Shown piece by piece: positions 1 to 13,000 of a DNA stretch of 64,000 bases (position 1 is the stretch's first letter; every line of letters begins with the position of its first letter). The DNA is from Populus alba (taxonomy: Eukaryota; Streptophyta; Magnoliopsida; Malpighiales; Salicaceae), in the NCBI RefSeq assembly GCF_005239225.2, contig NC_133295.1, forward strand, positions 8,866,001-8,930,000, in the 5' to 3' direction. The notes beneath the pieces were generated by a model, which saw only the letters and a program-made list of their open reading frames with translations, did no database searches and was not told the DNA's origin. The position numbers were made by a program, and so were the translations under genes.

Positions 1-265
1 CTAGTAGTTTGGTTCAACTGTAATGTTGGAGACTTAATGAAAAATTCCAAGTTGGCAGTAATGATAAAGGCTTGTGGAATTAGAAATTAAAGTCAATTGT
101 AATGATAGAGACTTATTGAATAAATTTTAAAGTCGATCATAATGACATAAATTTATTGGATAAATCTTAAGTTGACTGTTACAACATAGACTTAATGATT
201 CAATGTATAGTTGTTCGTGATGTCGAGGATTAACTAAATAAGCTCACAGTCGACTGTAATGGCAG
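1..265. repeat. Degenerate ~40-bp tandem array
   Basis: About six and a half diverged units of 39-43 bp run from the window edge to about 265. Each carries a recognisable core like 'actgtaatgatagagactta' followed by 'ttgaataaattttaa', for example near 15, 97, 136, 176 and 249. The array probably continues to the left of the window. No coding potential is seen. It may be a minisatellite or part of a decayed transposon. Confidence 0.6.
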
Positions 266-3200
266 GGACTCATATTATGGAATAAAAAGGATGAAATGAT
301 GGAAATATAGTTGGAATTAAATAGTTTGAAAGAATTGAAATCATGGTAACCATGGTTCCATTTAAGTTTTGATATAGAATGCATGAGTAAAGTACATTCA
401 ATCTACTCGTATTTATTAATTGTATTACTATGTATTGCAGGTTTATCTTACATGCCACCACAAGAGTGTTCTTGCCTTAGAAATTGTAGTTCTTTTGTTA
501 TTAGGTATAATTTTATAATTATTATTTTTTAAAATTTGATGCATCGATTAAGAATTTATATTTTGAAGTTGTAATAATTAAAAAGAATAGTTTAATAATT
601 AATTTAGTTTTTTTTAAGTAACAATAAATTAATTGTGTAAATCCCATGCAATATTATATGGTGATGAATTATGGTTAAAGAAGATCATTGAGTGATAAGC
701 CTGAGGTTATCTGTGGTAACCAAATATGGCTTTGGTTATTGTCGATGTGTATACATGTATTAATACGAGTTGAAAATTTGGATAGAGCTCTCATACATGG
801 GAGACTCTACCAAAATTTCATTAAATGAGATAATTTCCTTATTTTAATGAAAAACATCTTGTGTGATTAATATGTTTACAAAATATAGTTTTACACGTGT
901 TATTTGCTAATTTGGGATGAAATCTTATAAGGTTAAAATGCAGTTATGTGATGGTTGGAAGAGTTTATGCATAAATAATTTGTTGATTTGGGATGAACTC
1001 TTATAAGGTTAAAATGCAGTTATGTGATGGTTGGAAGAGTTTATTTATAAATATTTTCACATATAAATGATTTTATAAATTTATATCCAATGTTATGAAA
1101 TGTTAGGTTGTTACAAATTTATTTAAAATAATTAAATTAGCTAAAATGTCATAGAAAAGGACATGACTAACATTTTTTGATCGATTTATTCAATCGATTT
1201 CAACATTAACAAGTTGAGGGATATTCCTTTATTTGTTATTAAATAAATGAAAATGAGGGGGCAATATTGTTTATACTAAAAATAAACCTCCACATATTAA
1301 TTAAATAAGAGTAGTAGTTTTTCATAACCAAAAAGAAAAAAAAAGAAAAAAAAAAGGCTAAAACTGATCAGTAAAATTAAAATTGATTAGATCTAGAAAG
1401 AGTTCAGATTGATTAGGGAAGATTAGAAATAAAAATCAACCAAAGAAATTATAAGTCATGATTGATCAAGAGAGCTGAAAATCATAGTTGAATCATCCTT
1501 AAAGATAAAAAAAAGACTTGTGTGATTGATTATAAGATAAAGTTTTATGCAAAATAAGAGTCATTAACAAATTAAATTATTAAGTATTACAGTTTAGCTA
1601 GGATTCTTATGATTGTCAGGAAGAAGATGAATGTAGATAAAAGCTTAAATTGTATTAGAATTTATGATGTAAGGTTATGATTTATTATAAATAATCTATA
1701 TATGATTAAAATTAGAATTTTACATGAAACTTAACCTCTGTAATAATATGAAAAGGTCATCAAGTTATTGGAATTAATGACGAACCCTATTTATGTATAT
1801 ATATAATTTTCTTTTTGCAATTTATCATTTATTTATCACTTCTCTATTCCTTGCATTTATTTATATTTTTCCTTGTATTTCTTATTACTTTCTTATGTTC
1901 TAACAGACTAACATAGATTAATTTATTTTTATAATCGTCTTACTTTCTAAATGTTAAAGCCAAGTAGAGAACCATACATTTCGTTTTGGTTTGTGAAGCT
2001 GTTATTTATATTTGCTCGAAGTTTAGTTCTTAATTATTTTTACTTTTATTTATATCATACATGGGTTATGATATGGTGGGGGTATGACTTGATGATTTAA
2101 GGGTAAGCTAAAAAAATAATTTAAAAAATAAAGGATTGACATTAATAAAAGAAATTAAAGAAGATAAATTAGTACAAAATCAATATTACATAGATGCAAA
2201 AAATCTTTTAATCTTGCCATTGTTGTTGGATTAATTTCAGATATTTTATAAAGATATTGTGAAATAGATTATTACTCCATTTAAAAAAAAAAAATTAGAG
2301 TAAAAAAAAAGAAGAAAAATGAAGCTTTCTAGTAAAATCTTTCAATTAGTTTTCCAGTTTTTCAAATTTAAACTAAGTTTATAAAACATATTTTAAATAT
2401 TTATCACAAGTTTCTCAAATAAAAAAAATACTTGAACAATATAACCTTTTCTTCTATATACAAGCACATTTTATATGGATGTAAGGTATTAAAATTATTA
2501 TTTTTACATTGTCATATAATTAGTGTTATAAATTTAATTTTTATTCCTATATACCATAAGAATATTTTTTGAGTTAATAATACAACTTTTTTATTATAGT
2601 TTTTAAATTTGAAAGAAAATAAAATTAATACTTAACAATTAGATTATCTTAAATATCAAATATTAAGATGATTCTTGTAAATTATGATTTTGATTTTTTT
2701 TAATAAAAAAATAGTTGTAATTTTGATGTATTTCTATTATTATTATTATTATTATTATTTTATGAAAACAAAGATCTTCGATAGCTTTTTTTGTTACCAA
2801 AAACGTGTCGTTTAAAACAAGGAAGATTCCTATCTTTAATGGATCACATGCCTGTGTGCAGCGGGAGGGCCCAAAAAAGAAGGTTAACGACGCAATAGGT
2901 TTGGTATATAGTTTAGAGTCACTGTCTCAAGAGAGAAGAAGGTTAGTATAGGCTTTGCCAAGGAAACCAATGTGTTGACCCTTTTGGCTTGCTTAGTTTA
3001 CCCTCTTCTTTTGTTAGTTGACAAAATGAAAGTTACGTTCAGGGTAAATAATTTTAAAAAATATGATTTAAAAAAATAATTTAAATATATAAAACGATTT
3101 AAAAATATAAAAAAATAAATTTAAATAAAAAAATAATTTAAATTTTTATAAAATATGATTTGTAGCATGTTACCCAACTGTATGGAAGAATTGAAGTCAT

Positions 3201-3660
3201 GAATATAAAAAAAGAGTAGGAAAGAACGGAAAAACATGTCTCGTGCGACGCTGAATCTCCGCTGCACGTACCCACTTGTCCAGGTCTGTACAGGACCAAG
3301 ATTTCTGTCTCTCTCAACGCCCAGATGTCTTGTCTCTCTTACGTGGGTGTTGTGTTTTTATAATATAATAATGGAGTAACAACTTCCACGTGTCAAAACA
3401 CATGATGGATTACATTCCCAGTCACATTCAGTATACAAGGAGTGATCCATGGACGGAAGGACAGAGTTTTACCCAATTTGTGTTTTGCAGTAAGTATTAG
3501 GCAGGCGAAGAAGAGGCGAGAAACTACTCTCCTCCTTTTATCCCTCCCTCTCTCCATGTGATTTTCTTCGGAAAATAATAATAATAAAAGTAAAACACTC
3601 TGATCAACATTGCAACCCAAAATAATTCCTCTTCTCTCAACTGTCACTTGCCACACACAC
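266..3660. other. AT-rich intergenic region upstream of the formin gene
   Basis: No gene is supported here. The stretch is AT-rich, with poly-A and poly-T runs, an (ATT)n tract near 2737-2759 and a 57-bp direct duplication at 911-1043. The last ~800 bp (about 2840-3660) are visibly richer in G+C and contain a palindromic G-box CACGTG at 3387-3392, pyrimidine-rich tracts and AC repeats near 3650. This is what a plant promoter and 5' leader for the downstream gene would look like. The transcription start cannot be placed from sequence alone. Confidence 0.5.
911..1043. repeat. 57-bp direct duplication
   Basis: Two 57-bp copies, 911-967 and 987-1043, differ at a single position (gatgaaatc versus gatgaactc) and are separated by 19 bp. 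The near identity suggests a recent local duplication in otherwise ordinary AT-rich DNA. Confidence 0.85.
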
Positions 3661-4017
3661 AAAGACACACTTCCTCTCTCCGAAAGTTTTGATTAGTAGT
3701 GTTATTATTATTATTATATTAAGTAATTATAACAGCAAGAGCAAATTGTGATGAACCTTTTAATAATTATTAATAATAGCTATAGCTATAGCTAAAGCTG
3801 CGTGAATTTGCTATGCTCATTGTGGTTGATTTTGATTCTACTCCGTAACCGAGTGTCTCTCTAGAAACTTTGTACATTTTTGTTGTTTTTTTATGCACTT
3901 AATTGAGTGGGAGAATATCGGGATCTGCTATGATTTTGAGTTGCTCAATTCCGATCTCTCTGGTGCTTTTGTAAACCAACGGTTTGGGTCCGATCGCCGG
4001 AGAAACAGCGCCGTCAG

Positions 4018-7000
4018 ATGGCGCTGTTCAGACGTTTCTTTTACCGGAAGCCGCCGGATCGGCTTCTTGAGATCTCCGAGAGAGTCTACGGTACCTCTCT
4101 CATGTCTGTTCTAATCTATCTTCCAAATCTCTGTTTCATTGCTAGTTTTGAACAATCGAAGCTCCATGATTAGGTTTCTTATAATGCAGCTGTGAAGCAT
4201 TCCAAGTCTATTATTTATTACTGGCAATGCACTTAATATTCTTTTATTTTTATGAGGAATTTTGTTTAATATGCAATTCAGCAATGATGTTGAGTTATAC
4301 CAAGTATTTTGCTGCAATTCTCTGTTTTGAGTGCCTAAGCAGACTTATTGCGCTGTCAATTGCAGTATTTGACTGTTGCTTCTCCACGGAAGTGTTGGAA
4401 GAAGATGAGTACAAGGTTTACTTGGGTGGCATTGTAGCACAGCTACAAGACCACTTTCCTGATGCGTCCTTCATGGTTTTTAACTTTAGAGAAGGGGAGA
4501 GGCGTAGCCAAATTTCAGACATACTGACACAATATGACATGACAGTTATGGATTACCCTCGCCAATATGAGGGCTGTCCTATGCTGCCTCTGGAGATGAT
4601 CCACCACTTCCTTCGATCAAGTGAAAGCTGGCTGTCCTTGGAAGGGCAGCAGAATGTGCTGTTAATGCATTGTGAAAGAGGAGGTTGGCCTGTACTTGCT
4701 TTCATGCTTGCAGGTCTTTTGCTCTACCGGAAACAATATAGTGGGGAGCACAAGACTCTTGAAATGGTCTACAAGCAAGCTCCGAGGGAACTTCTCCATC
4801 TTTTGTCTCCTTTAAATCCACAGCCTTCCCAACTTAGATATCTTCAGTACATTTCTAGAAGAAATTTTGGTTCTGATTGGCCTCCATCAGATACTCCTTT
4901 ACAGTTGGATTGTCTGATGCTAAGATCCCTTCCATTGGTTGAAGGGGGTAAAGGTTGCCGGCCAGTTGTACGTGTTTACGGCCAGGATCCTTCAAAACCA
5001 GCCAATAGAACTTCCAAGCTTCTGTTTTCAACATCAAAGACTAAAAAACATGTTCGCCTCTACCAGCAGGTAATGCCTCTGCTCATGCTATTGAAAATGA
5101 TCCTTGAATCACTTCCACCTTAAGGTGCTTCTTATGAATTTCATCAATTGCAGGAAGAGTGCATGCTGGTGAAAATAGATATGCGGTGCCGGGTTCAAGG
5201 GGATGTTGTTCTTGAGTGCATCCATTTGGATGAAGATTTGGTACATGAGGAGATGATGTTCAGAGTGATGTTTCACACAGCATTTGTGCAGGCCAATACT
5301 TTGATGCTCGTCCGTGATGAGATTGACTTTCTCTGGGACTCCAAGGACCGATTTCCAAAGGACTTTAGAGCAGAGGTAGGTCTTGGTAATTCTTTTGTTG
5401 ATGCTCTTGTCTGAAGCTGTAGGAGTTGAATGCATACTCATGTCTGTATCAGGTACTTTTTGTGGATGCTGATGCTGTTGTGCCTGATGTCACCACAGTC
5501 GAGGCAAATGAAGATGGAAACGAGACAGATAGTGCTTCACCTGAGGAATTTTTTGAGGTGGAAGAAATTTTCAGCAATGTAGTAGACGGGCATGAAGCAA
5601 AGGGGTATGGTGCCTCTCATATAGTCCATGACAACATGCCAGTTGATGTAGACGGTAAAGAAGTCTGGAAGGAGGATTCAGATCTTCACTCATTTGAAGA
5701 CTGTGCTTCTGATGACGGGAATCACAAACAGGAGGGGAAGCTAGATTCTAGCGTTGATGCAGTGAAGGACATTGCTGTGGATGATGTCAAGTACAAGGTA
5801 GATGAGAAGGTGGATTCTGATTTTTTAGCAGTGAAAGACATTACCGTGGATGATGGCGAAATCAAGGCAGATTCTGTGGTTTCTGCTACTGATACGCTGA
5901 TCAGGAAACAAACAACACAAGTGATTGGAGATGTCGACGGGGAACTTGAAAAGATGGAAGATGAAGGGGTGAGAGAAAATAGTGCTGCAAAGAAGTTGGA
6001 ATCCAAGGATCCACCAGTAGAGTTGAGGGCTGATGCTGGTAGACAAAAACTTGAGCAATTAATGTTACCTTCACCAAGGAGGCAGCCTACATCAAACGCA
6101 AAACCTGCTGCAGATTCAATTATAACCAAACAAAAGACTAAACATGATGAACAAGAAGGAGCTCATGGAAAACAAACAAAGCCAAATACTGTTCCTCGGT
6201 GGGTTGCCCCTAATAGAGGCCCTTTTAACAATTCCATGCACGTAGCACATCCGCCATCAAGATATAATAGTGCACCACCGGCTCTTACATTTTGTGCTTC
6301 ACCGGAGGACTCTAGTGCTGGTGGCCATGTAAAGATTTCTTCTGTTGCCACTGGTCCTGGAGATAAAATTTCAAATGATTTTCCTTCTCCAACTGAAGCT
6401 CCACCTTCTCTTGACCCGCAACAAATTGCCCTCCGTGGTCCTCCACCTCCACCTCTGCCATATTCCAACAAATCTTCATTGTATGATTTCCAGGCCAGTT
6501 CAGGTGGTGAAGCACCACCACTTCATTCACAGATTGCTGATGCAGTTTCCTTTCCGCCTCCGCCTTCCACATCATTTAGCAGGCAGAATATTCAGATGAT
6601 TCCTCAACATTCATCTCCACCACCCCCTCCTCCTCTTCCCCAGCTGTTTAATAGGCAGAATATTGGGATGGTTTTGCCTCCACCTCCTCCACCCCCTTGG
6701 AAGTCTGGGAATACTCCAGCTGTTTTCACTACAACTTATTCTCCACGCCCTCATCTCCCTTCAGGTGCCTCTACTACAAATCATGTCAGACTTGGAATTC
6801 CCAACCCACCTCCACCTCCACCTCCACCTCCACCTCCATCTCTTTCTCTTGCACACACGTGTAGCACTCCTTTGGCTCAACCAATGCCCACTCATGGAGT
6901 TATACCTCCACCTCCTCCTCCACCCTCGAAGCCTGCACAAGGAGCTCCACCACCTTCGCAGCCTGCACATGGAGCTCAACCACCCCCACCTCCACCTCCT

Positions 7001-10000
7001 ATGCGCGGTCCACCACTTCCTCCACTTGTGAGTCAGGTTCCTCCTCCACCTCCACCACCACCTCCACCTCCTATGCGTGGTCAACCACTACCTCCACTTG
7101 TGAGTCAGGCTCCTCCTCCACCACCACCTCCTCCAGGCCGTGGAGCTCCTCCACCACCACCTCCTCCTAGACATGGAGCCCCCCCTCCACCACCGCCTCC
7201 TCCAGGCCGTGGAGCCCCTTCACCCCCGCCTCCTCCAGGCCGTGGACCGCCTCCACCAGGAGCTCGTGTTCCTGGACCTCCTGCATCACCAAGACCTCCA
7301 TACAGTGCTCCCCCACCACCTCCAGCCTTAGGTGTCAAAGGAGCTGCTGATGCAAGAGGTCTGCCTTCGGGAAGAGGGCGGGGTTTTTTACGTCCTTCAG
7401 GGATGGGGACATCTGCTACAGCACCCAGAAGATCTTCTTTAAAACCTTTGCATTGGAGCAAGGTAACAAGAGTAATACAAGGAAGCTTATGGGAGGAGCT
7501 GCAAAGGCATGGAGAGTCCCAAATGTATTGCATCTTACTAATTGAATTTTCTCTTAGAATAACTAACACACAATTCAGCCATACTTTCTTGAAGTTTATA
7601 AATGTGTTACTATCTACATTTTAGAATCATTCTCTTTATTTGATGGTGTTGCATCCTTGAGCCGTAGTGCCCCAGAATTTGACGTGTCAGAGCTAGAAAG
7701 CCTTTTCTCTGCAACTGTCCACAAACCTGCTGATTCGGGAGGTAAAGCTGGTGGAAGACACAAGTCTGTTGGATCAAAAACTGACAAAGTTCACCTGGTA
7801 ATCTAAAATTCATTTTCTCTGTCTTGAAATTCTTCTGTAAAAAACCTCCAGTGTGTGTAATGGATCTTTCATTCTTGTTGCTGGAGTTTTATTTTACTTT
7901 TTTTTTATTATTTTTCTCAACTTCTTGATTTTTCTTCAATGGTTTTTTCTTGACTTCTCATATGTTTTCAGATTGACACAACAAAGCGTGCTATACCGAA
8001 TTTTGTAGTATTAGGTCAAATACGAGCAACCACAGCTCTGATATCATGAAAACATAGAAGAAGAAAACAAATATTCTCTTTTACTTTTACGTTGATCAAT
8101 CTATCCCTTATATATAAGATAGGAACTCTATATAGAAAAGTAGATTAATTAGAATCCGTACAATTAGGACCTTATATTAGGAAATAATTAGGCTCTATAT
8201 TAGTTCCTAATTATATGCTATTTACAACATGCAACACTCCAATAATTGAAATATTGTAGTTGCAATTTCTCTCTCCATAAGGCTCAAGTTAATTTGTGGT
8301 CGGAATTGCACTACTTTTCTCATTAGCCCATAAACCTTCTTTTTCCTGGGAGATTTTATGATAAATGATTCAAGTAATGGTGTTTCTTTGGTAGTTTCTG
8401 TGACAATTAGGTGAGAAAAGTTACTTTGACTGTATTTGCATCAGTTATTCAGATATTATATGGAACCTAATGAAACATTTAGATTAGTATGTATATGTGA
8501 ACTTCTTACATGTAAAATAAATTCAAGATTGTCTTCCAATTTTACTTCTTATTAGTTGTTTACATGTGCTTGCATCTCTTTGTTATCTCTAATCAACTGC
8601 ACTGAGAACAGTACCCTTCTACCTACAAATTCCAATGATATTTTTGTACAACCAAGGCATAGCCATGCATTGAGCATACAAACATTAAGCTTGAAACTGC
8701 AAGTTTAACCATTTGATGTTAGTGGCAACCATAATCATTATTTGGGTTTCAGGTTAATAGCTGAATAACAAATGGTGGCTACTTTTGTTCTTGTGATATG
8801 TGGAGAAATCCTTGTGAGATATAGCTAAAGTTTCCTTTTCAATTATATGGCGTTGCATGATAGTTTGTTCATACATGAGCTTACAATATGCCCCTAATAT
8901 TTGTGCAGTAAGTTGTTCATCAATATTGTACCTTTTAAGTGCAGTTAGGGTAACATTTATCTTAAAGATTAGGTTGCATGCCGGAAGGGTTAAGCTAGTG
9001 AAATTGACTTGGATTGAAGTTGTAAGGATGCAATTTTCAAATATGCTGGGAAATATCAAGCATCGCTTAACATAGGATGGAATAGAGGAAAAGCATTTAA
9101 CTCTAACAATTCAAGATTAAGGTTCAGTCGAGTTGGATGTTAAGCAGGCATGATAGCATGTCATAAAAAAATGAGAGAAATTCCCATTTATCTGTGTGTG
9201 GATTCTATGCTTTGTTAGTTATGCATCGTTGTGCAATTGCCATGTGTGTCTTTGTGTTTTGCATGCTTGCTTACAAGTGTGTTTTTGTGTATCTTTCTAA
9301 ATATATATCAATTTGATTGCACTTTTTGCTGTTTTTGTTAAAAGAAGTTTGTTCAGAGATAATAGACCCTTATGATAGAATCTTGATCTTTTCTTACAAT
9401 TTAATCTATCCCAAATGAAGCTTCTTGTTGTCAATTGTAGATTGACCTGCGGAGGGCGAATAACACTGAAATTATGCTTACAAAAGTTAAGATGCCACTT
9501 TCTGACATGATGGTAAGAGCAGGCATCTTGGAAGTCTTTGCAGTGATTATAACATTTATTTCATTTATTAAAACTATTTTTATTGATTTGCTGATGAAGA
9601 CATGACATTTTCAGGCTGCAGTTCTAGCAATGGATGAGTCAATATTAGATGTTGATCAAGTGGAAAATCTTATAAAGTTCTGTCCCACGAAAGAGGAGAT
9701 GGAACTTCTCAAGGTGAAGCTACAAACAATTAAGATCTCATTTACCTTCCATTCCATATTCAAGAGTATTTTGACTTTCTGTCGACCCTCTAAACTCAAG
9801 GCCAATTTTAGACATTTAACCATGATTAATTGTAAATTAACAGGGCTATACAGGTGACAAGGAAAACCTGGGGAAGTGTGAACAGGTCTGCAAAGTTTAC
9901 TTATCAACCAGAAATTCCTCATGTTTTACTGGAATGCAATCTTGAGAACTTTGTCAGTTGTCACACTTGGGTTAGTTGAACTCTTGAAGATTGACATGTG

Positions 10001-13000
10001 ACTACGTACTTGTAGCCTGGCTTATGTGACTTCTTAAAATCATTATTTCTCATTATGTGAAATAATGAATTACAGTTAGGTAAACTATAATTATGGTTGT
10101 CCTTTTCAGTTTTCACTGTGACAATAAAGTATGTAGGTTGGCTAATCTATTTGACCCTAGAAGTTGTTGTCTAATGTCACTGGTCTGTGATAGCCTGACA
10201 ATTTTCCATTTGACCCTAGACGTTGTCTAGTATCGCTGGTCTGTGTTACCCTGACAATTTTATTTTGAAATTATGAACTCCAAACTTTCATTGCTATCTT
10301 GTTTTGGAAGGAGCTATATAAGAGGACATGACCTCATGATATGAGAAATTTGGTTTTGCATTCCTGTTTGTTTCAAGCATCCCATCTAAAAAAGAGGCAC
10401 ATGGAAACTACTGAGTGGTTGTAAGCACCAGGAAAGGATTGGATTTTATTCTTGAATATTACCATAAGTTACAAGATATCTAATACTTGATGATGAGAAA
10501 GCATTGAAGTTTTTTTTCCTTTATATGAAAAAAAGGGGAAAAGGATAGGAAACTTGCCTCAAGTTAAGTGATTCATCAACAATGTTTGGTTGTCCAGTGG
10601 TAGAAAGAAATACATCATGTTTGCAATTGAAATTTTTTCTTTTTTCTAGTGAAAATATGTAGGGCTGAGAATACCAGTTCTTTTCCAGTCTTTTTTTCTT
10701 TTACCAAACCAAATTGCAATTACTTTGAACATGTCTGCATAAAGCATTATGTAGGCAAGACCTACTTTCTGATGGACATCTCCAAATTCAGTTGGGTGAT
10801 CCTTTCTAGCCCCTAAATCCACACCCACCCCTACCAAAGTGGAACTAAAACCTCCAAGTAGAAATTCCAAGTTTAAGCTTTCCTGTTCCTTTGGGCCCTT
10901 GAATATTTTTTTATGGAGTGATATTGGTGGAAGCCTGATAATGTTGTAGTTATTGATGTTTGGAATATCAGCAGTTGCATTCCTTCTTCACTCTAAAACA
11001 AAAGGTTCTGTTATGAGCAGCAGCAGAACTACAAACTGTACATGAAAGTAGAATAAATAAATTTTCTTGTAGATGAGTTAAGGTTAGGTATGGTTATTTT
11101 CAAATTAAGGACATGGTTACCTATCCCCCAAAAGAGATGATCCTATGGCAGACTTGGATTCTAGACTTAAAAGGTGTTTAGAGGCTAGATAAGAGCTAGG
11201 CAGTACACGGGGAAGGCTGGAAGTCTCTTTTAAGACATCTGATCTGGTTGGAAACATAAAGAAAAAAATTAGCTTGGCCTCTGCTAAGAATAACATGCAT
11301 TGAGAAATGGTCTCGGGCATCAGGGGGAAGCTGAACTAGGATGTATGAAATTGGTGATAGCTGACTGACATCCTGATAGCTTCAATTGCTGTAATTGTGG
11401 TAATTATCAATTTATGTGTATGTATGAAATTGATGATAGCTTACTCCATGTCTCGATAGTTTCAATCGCTAAAATTGAGGCCATTATGAATTTATGTTTT
11501 TAGGGTGTTATAGTGCATGTTGACTAGAGGTCATAATGTGAAACCCATCAATTTGAATCTTTTGCATGCATGTAGATCACATTACATGGGCTAACTTATT
11601 TTTCCTGTTGGATTTGCTGGATAACTTGAATGCATCCTTTCTTATTTCGATATATGAACAAACAATTCAACTTTATTGTATGCGTTTACTCTTCAGTACT
11701 TCTTGGAGCTGATGAAAGTGCCACGTGTTGAGTCCAAGTTGAGAGTGTTTTCTTTCAAGATTCAATTCAGCTCTCAGGTTTGGCGGCATCTGCATTGTTA
11801 GTGTGATTTTCATGGATTTACAGTTCTCCTAAACCATGTTTTTTCTCCACAGTTTTCTTATTCTTGCTCTCTTTCACAGATTTCAGAATTTAAAAAGAGC
11901 TTAAACACTGTAAACTCTGCATGTGATGAGGTATAATCTGCTAACAATAATAAAGCGTTCCATGTCCGGAATTCACGCATTCATTTTTTACACGTGGCGC
12001 TGAATATCTGCTTATTAGGTCCGGAATTCCCTTAAATTGAAGGAAATTATGAAGAAAATTCTTTATTTGGGGAATACACTGAATCAAGGAACTGCACGGG
12101 GTAAGTATTTCAGATTCAAAAGGAAATTGTTGAGGAAATTCTTTATATGGGGAATGTACTGAACTAAGGTATAAATGCTGTATTCACATTGAAGTTTTTA
12201 GAGAACTTTAATAATGGCATTTGGCATGATTATTTATATTTTCTCATGAGACAATTACAGGAGAAGAACAACTTAATTGCCTGTAATGGTTTGCTTGCTC
12301 TTTCCCACAATGATTGTGGCTTTGTTCACACCTACTTGAAGGGCATAGCCTAGATCACAACATAGGGAATCTGAAGAGCCATATGCAGTCTTAGAGCAAC
12401 AAGATCACAGTATTTATAAGATGTGCTAATTGCCATTATCTGTAGCAATTAGTCTTGAGCTCTATTTACAGTTTATCATAATTAATGGCTCAGTCTCAAC
12501 TAGTGCCCTGCTACCATACAAAGCTTCAACTTTACAGGAAAACAGCCTTTTTTCCCATCTTTTAATTACTCGTCACCAATTGTATGGTAAAGATTATGTT
12601 TTTGAGATATTTTAAATCTCAAAAGTATGGATTACTATCTGGTATTCATATGATCAATTTGCTTTCTCTTGTTTGTTATTAATTTTCCATCATCTGAACA
12701 TCTGTTAGTGTCTTACCATGATGAGTACTTTTTCTTTCCTGGGTTGAATTTTTCATGCTGACATTATGCAAATAAAATTCCTAAACATTGCTCATTTTTC
12801 CTTAATACAACATATCAAATACTTTCTGAATTGTACAGGTTCTGCAATTGGATTCAAGTTGGACAGTCTTTTAAAACTCACTGATACGCGTTCTTCTAAC
12901 AACAAGATGACGCTCATGCATTATCTTTGCAAGGTGTGGTTAGTATTATGTTCCTTTTTAAAAAAAAAAAATTCAAAGTGCAATCAAAACCTTGTTGAAT

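Noticed and set aside
3393..3668. 91-codon open frame on the - strand upstream of the formin gene
   Set aside because: Lies in the probable promoter and 5' leader, contains a leucine run from simple repeats, and matches no known motif.
5722..6129. 135-codon Ser/Thr-rich open frame on the - strand
   Set aside because: Antisense shadow of the acidic linker in formin exon 4; no domain and no independent start context.
7105..7569. Glycine-rich 154-codon open frame on the - strand
   Set aside because: It is the antisense of the formin poly-proline FH1 coding sequence, so long Gly runs are forced by the CCN codons on the other strand.
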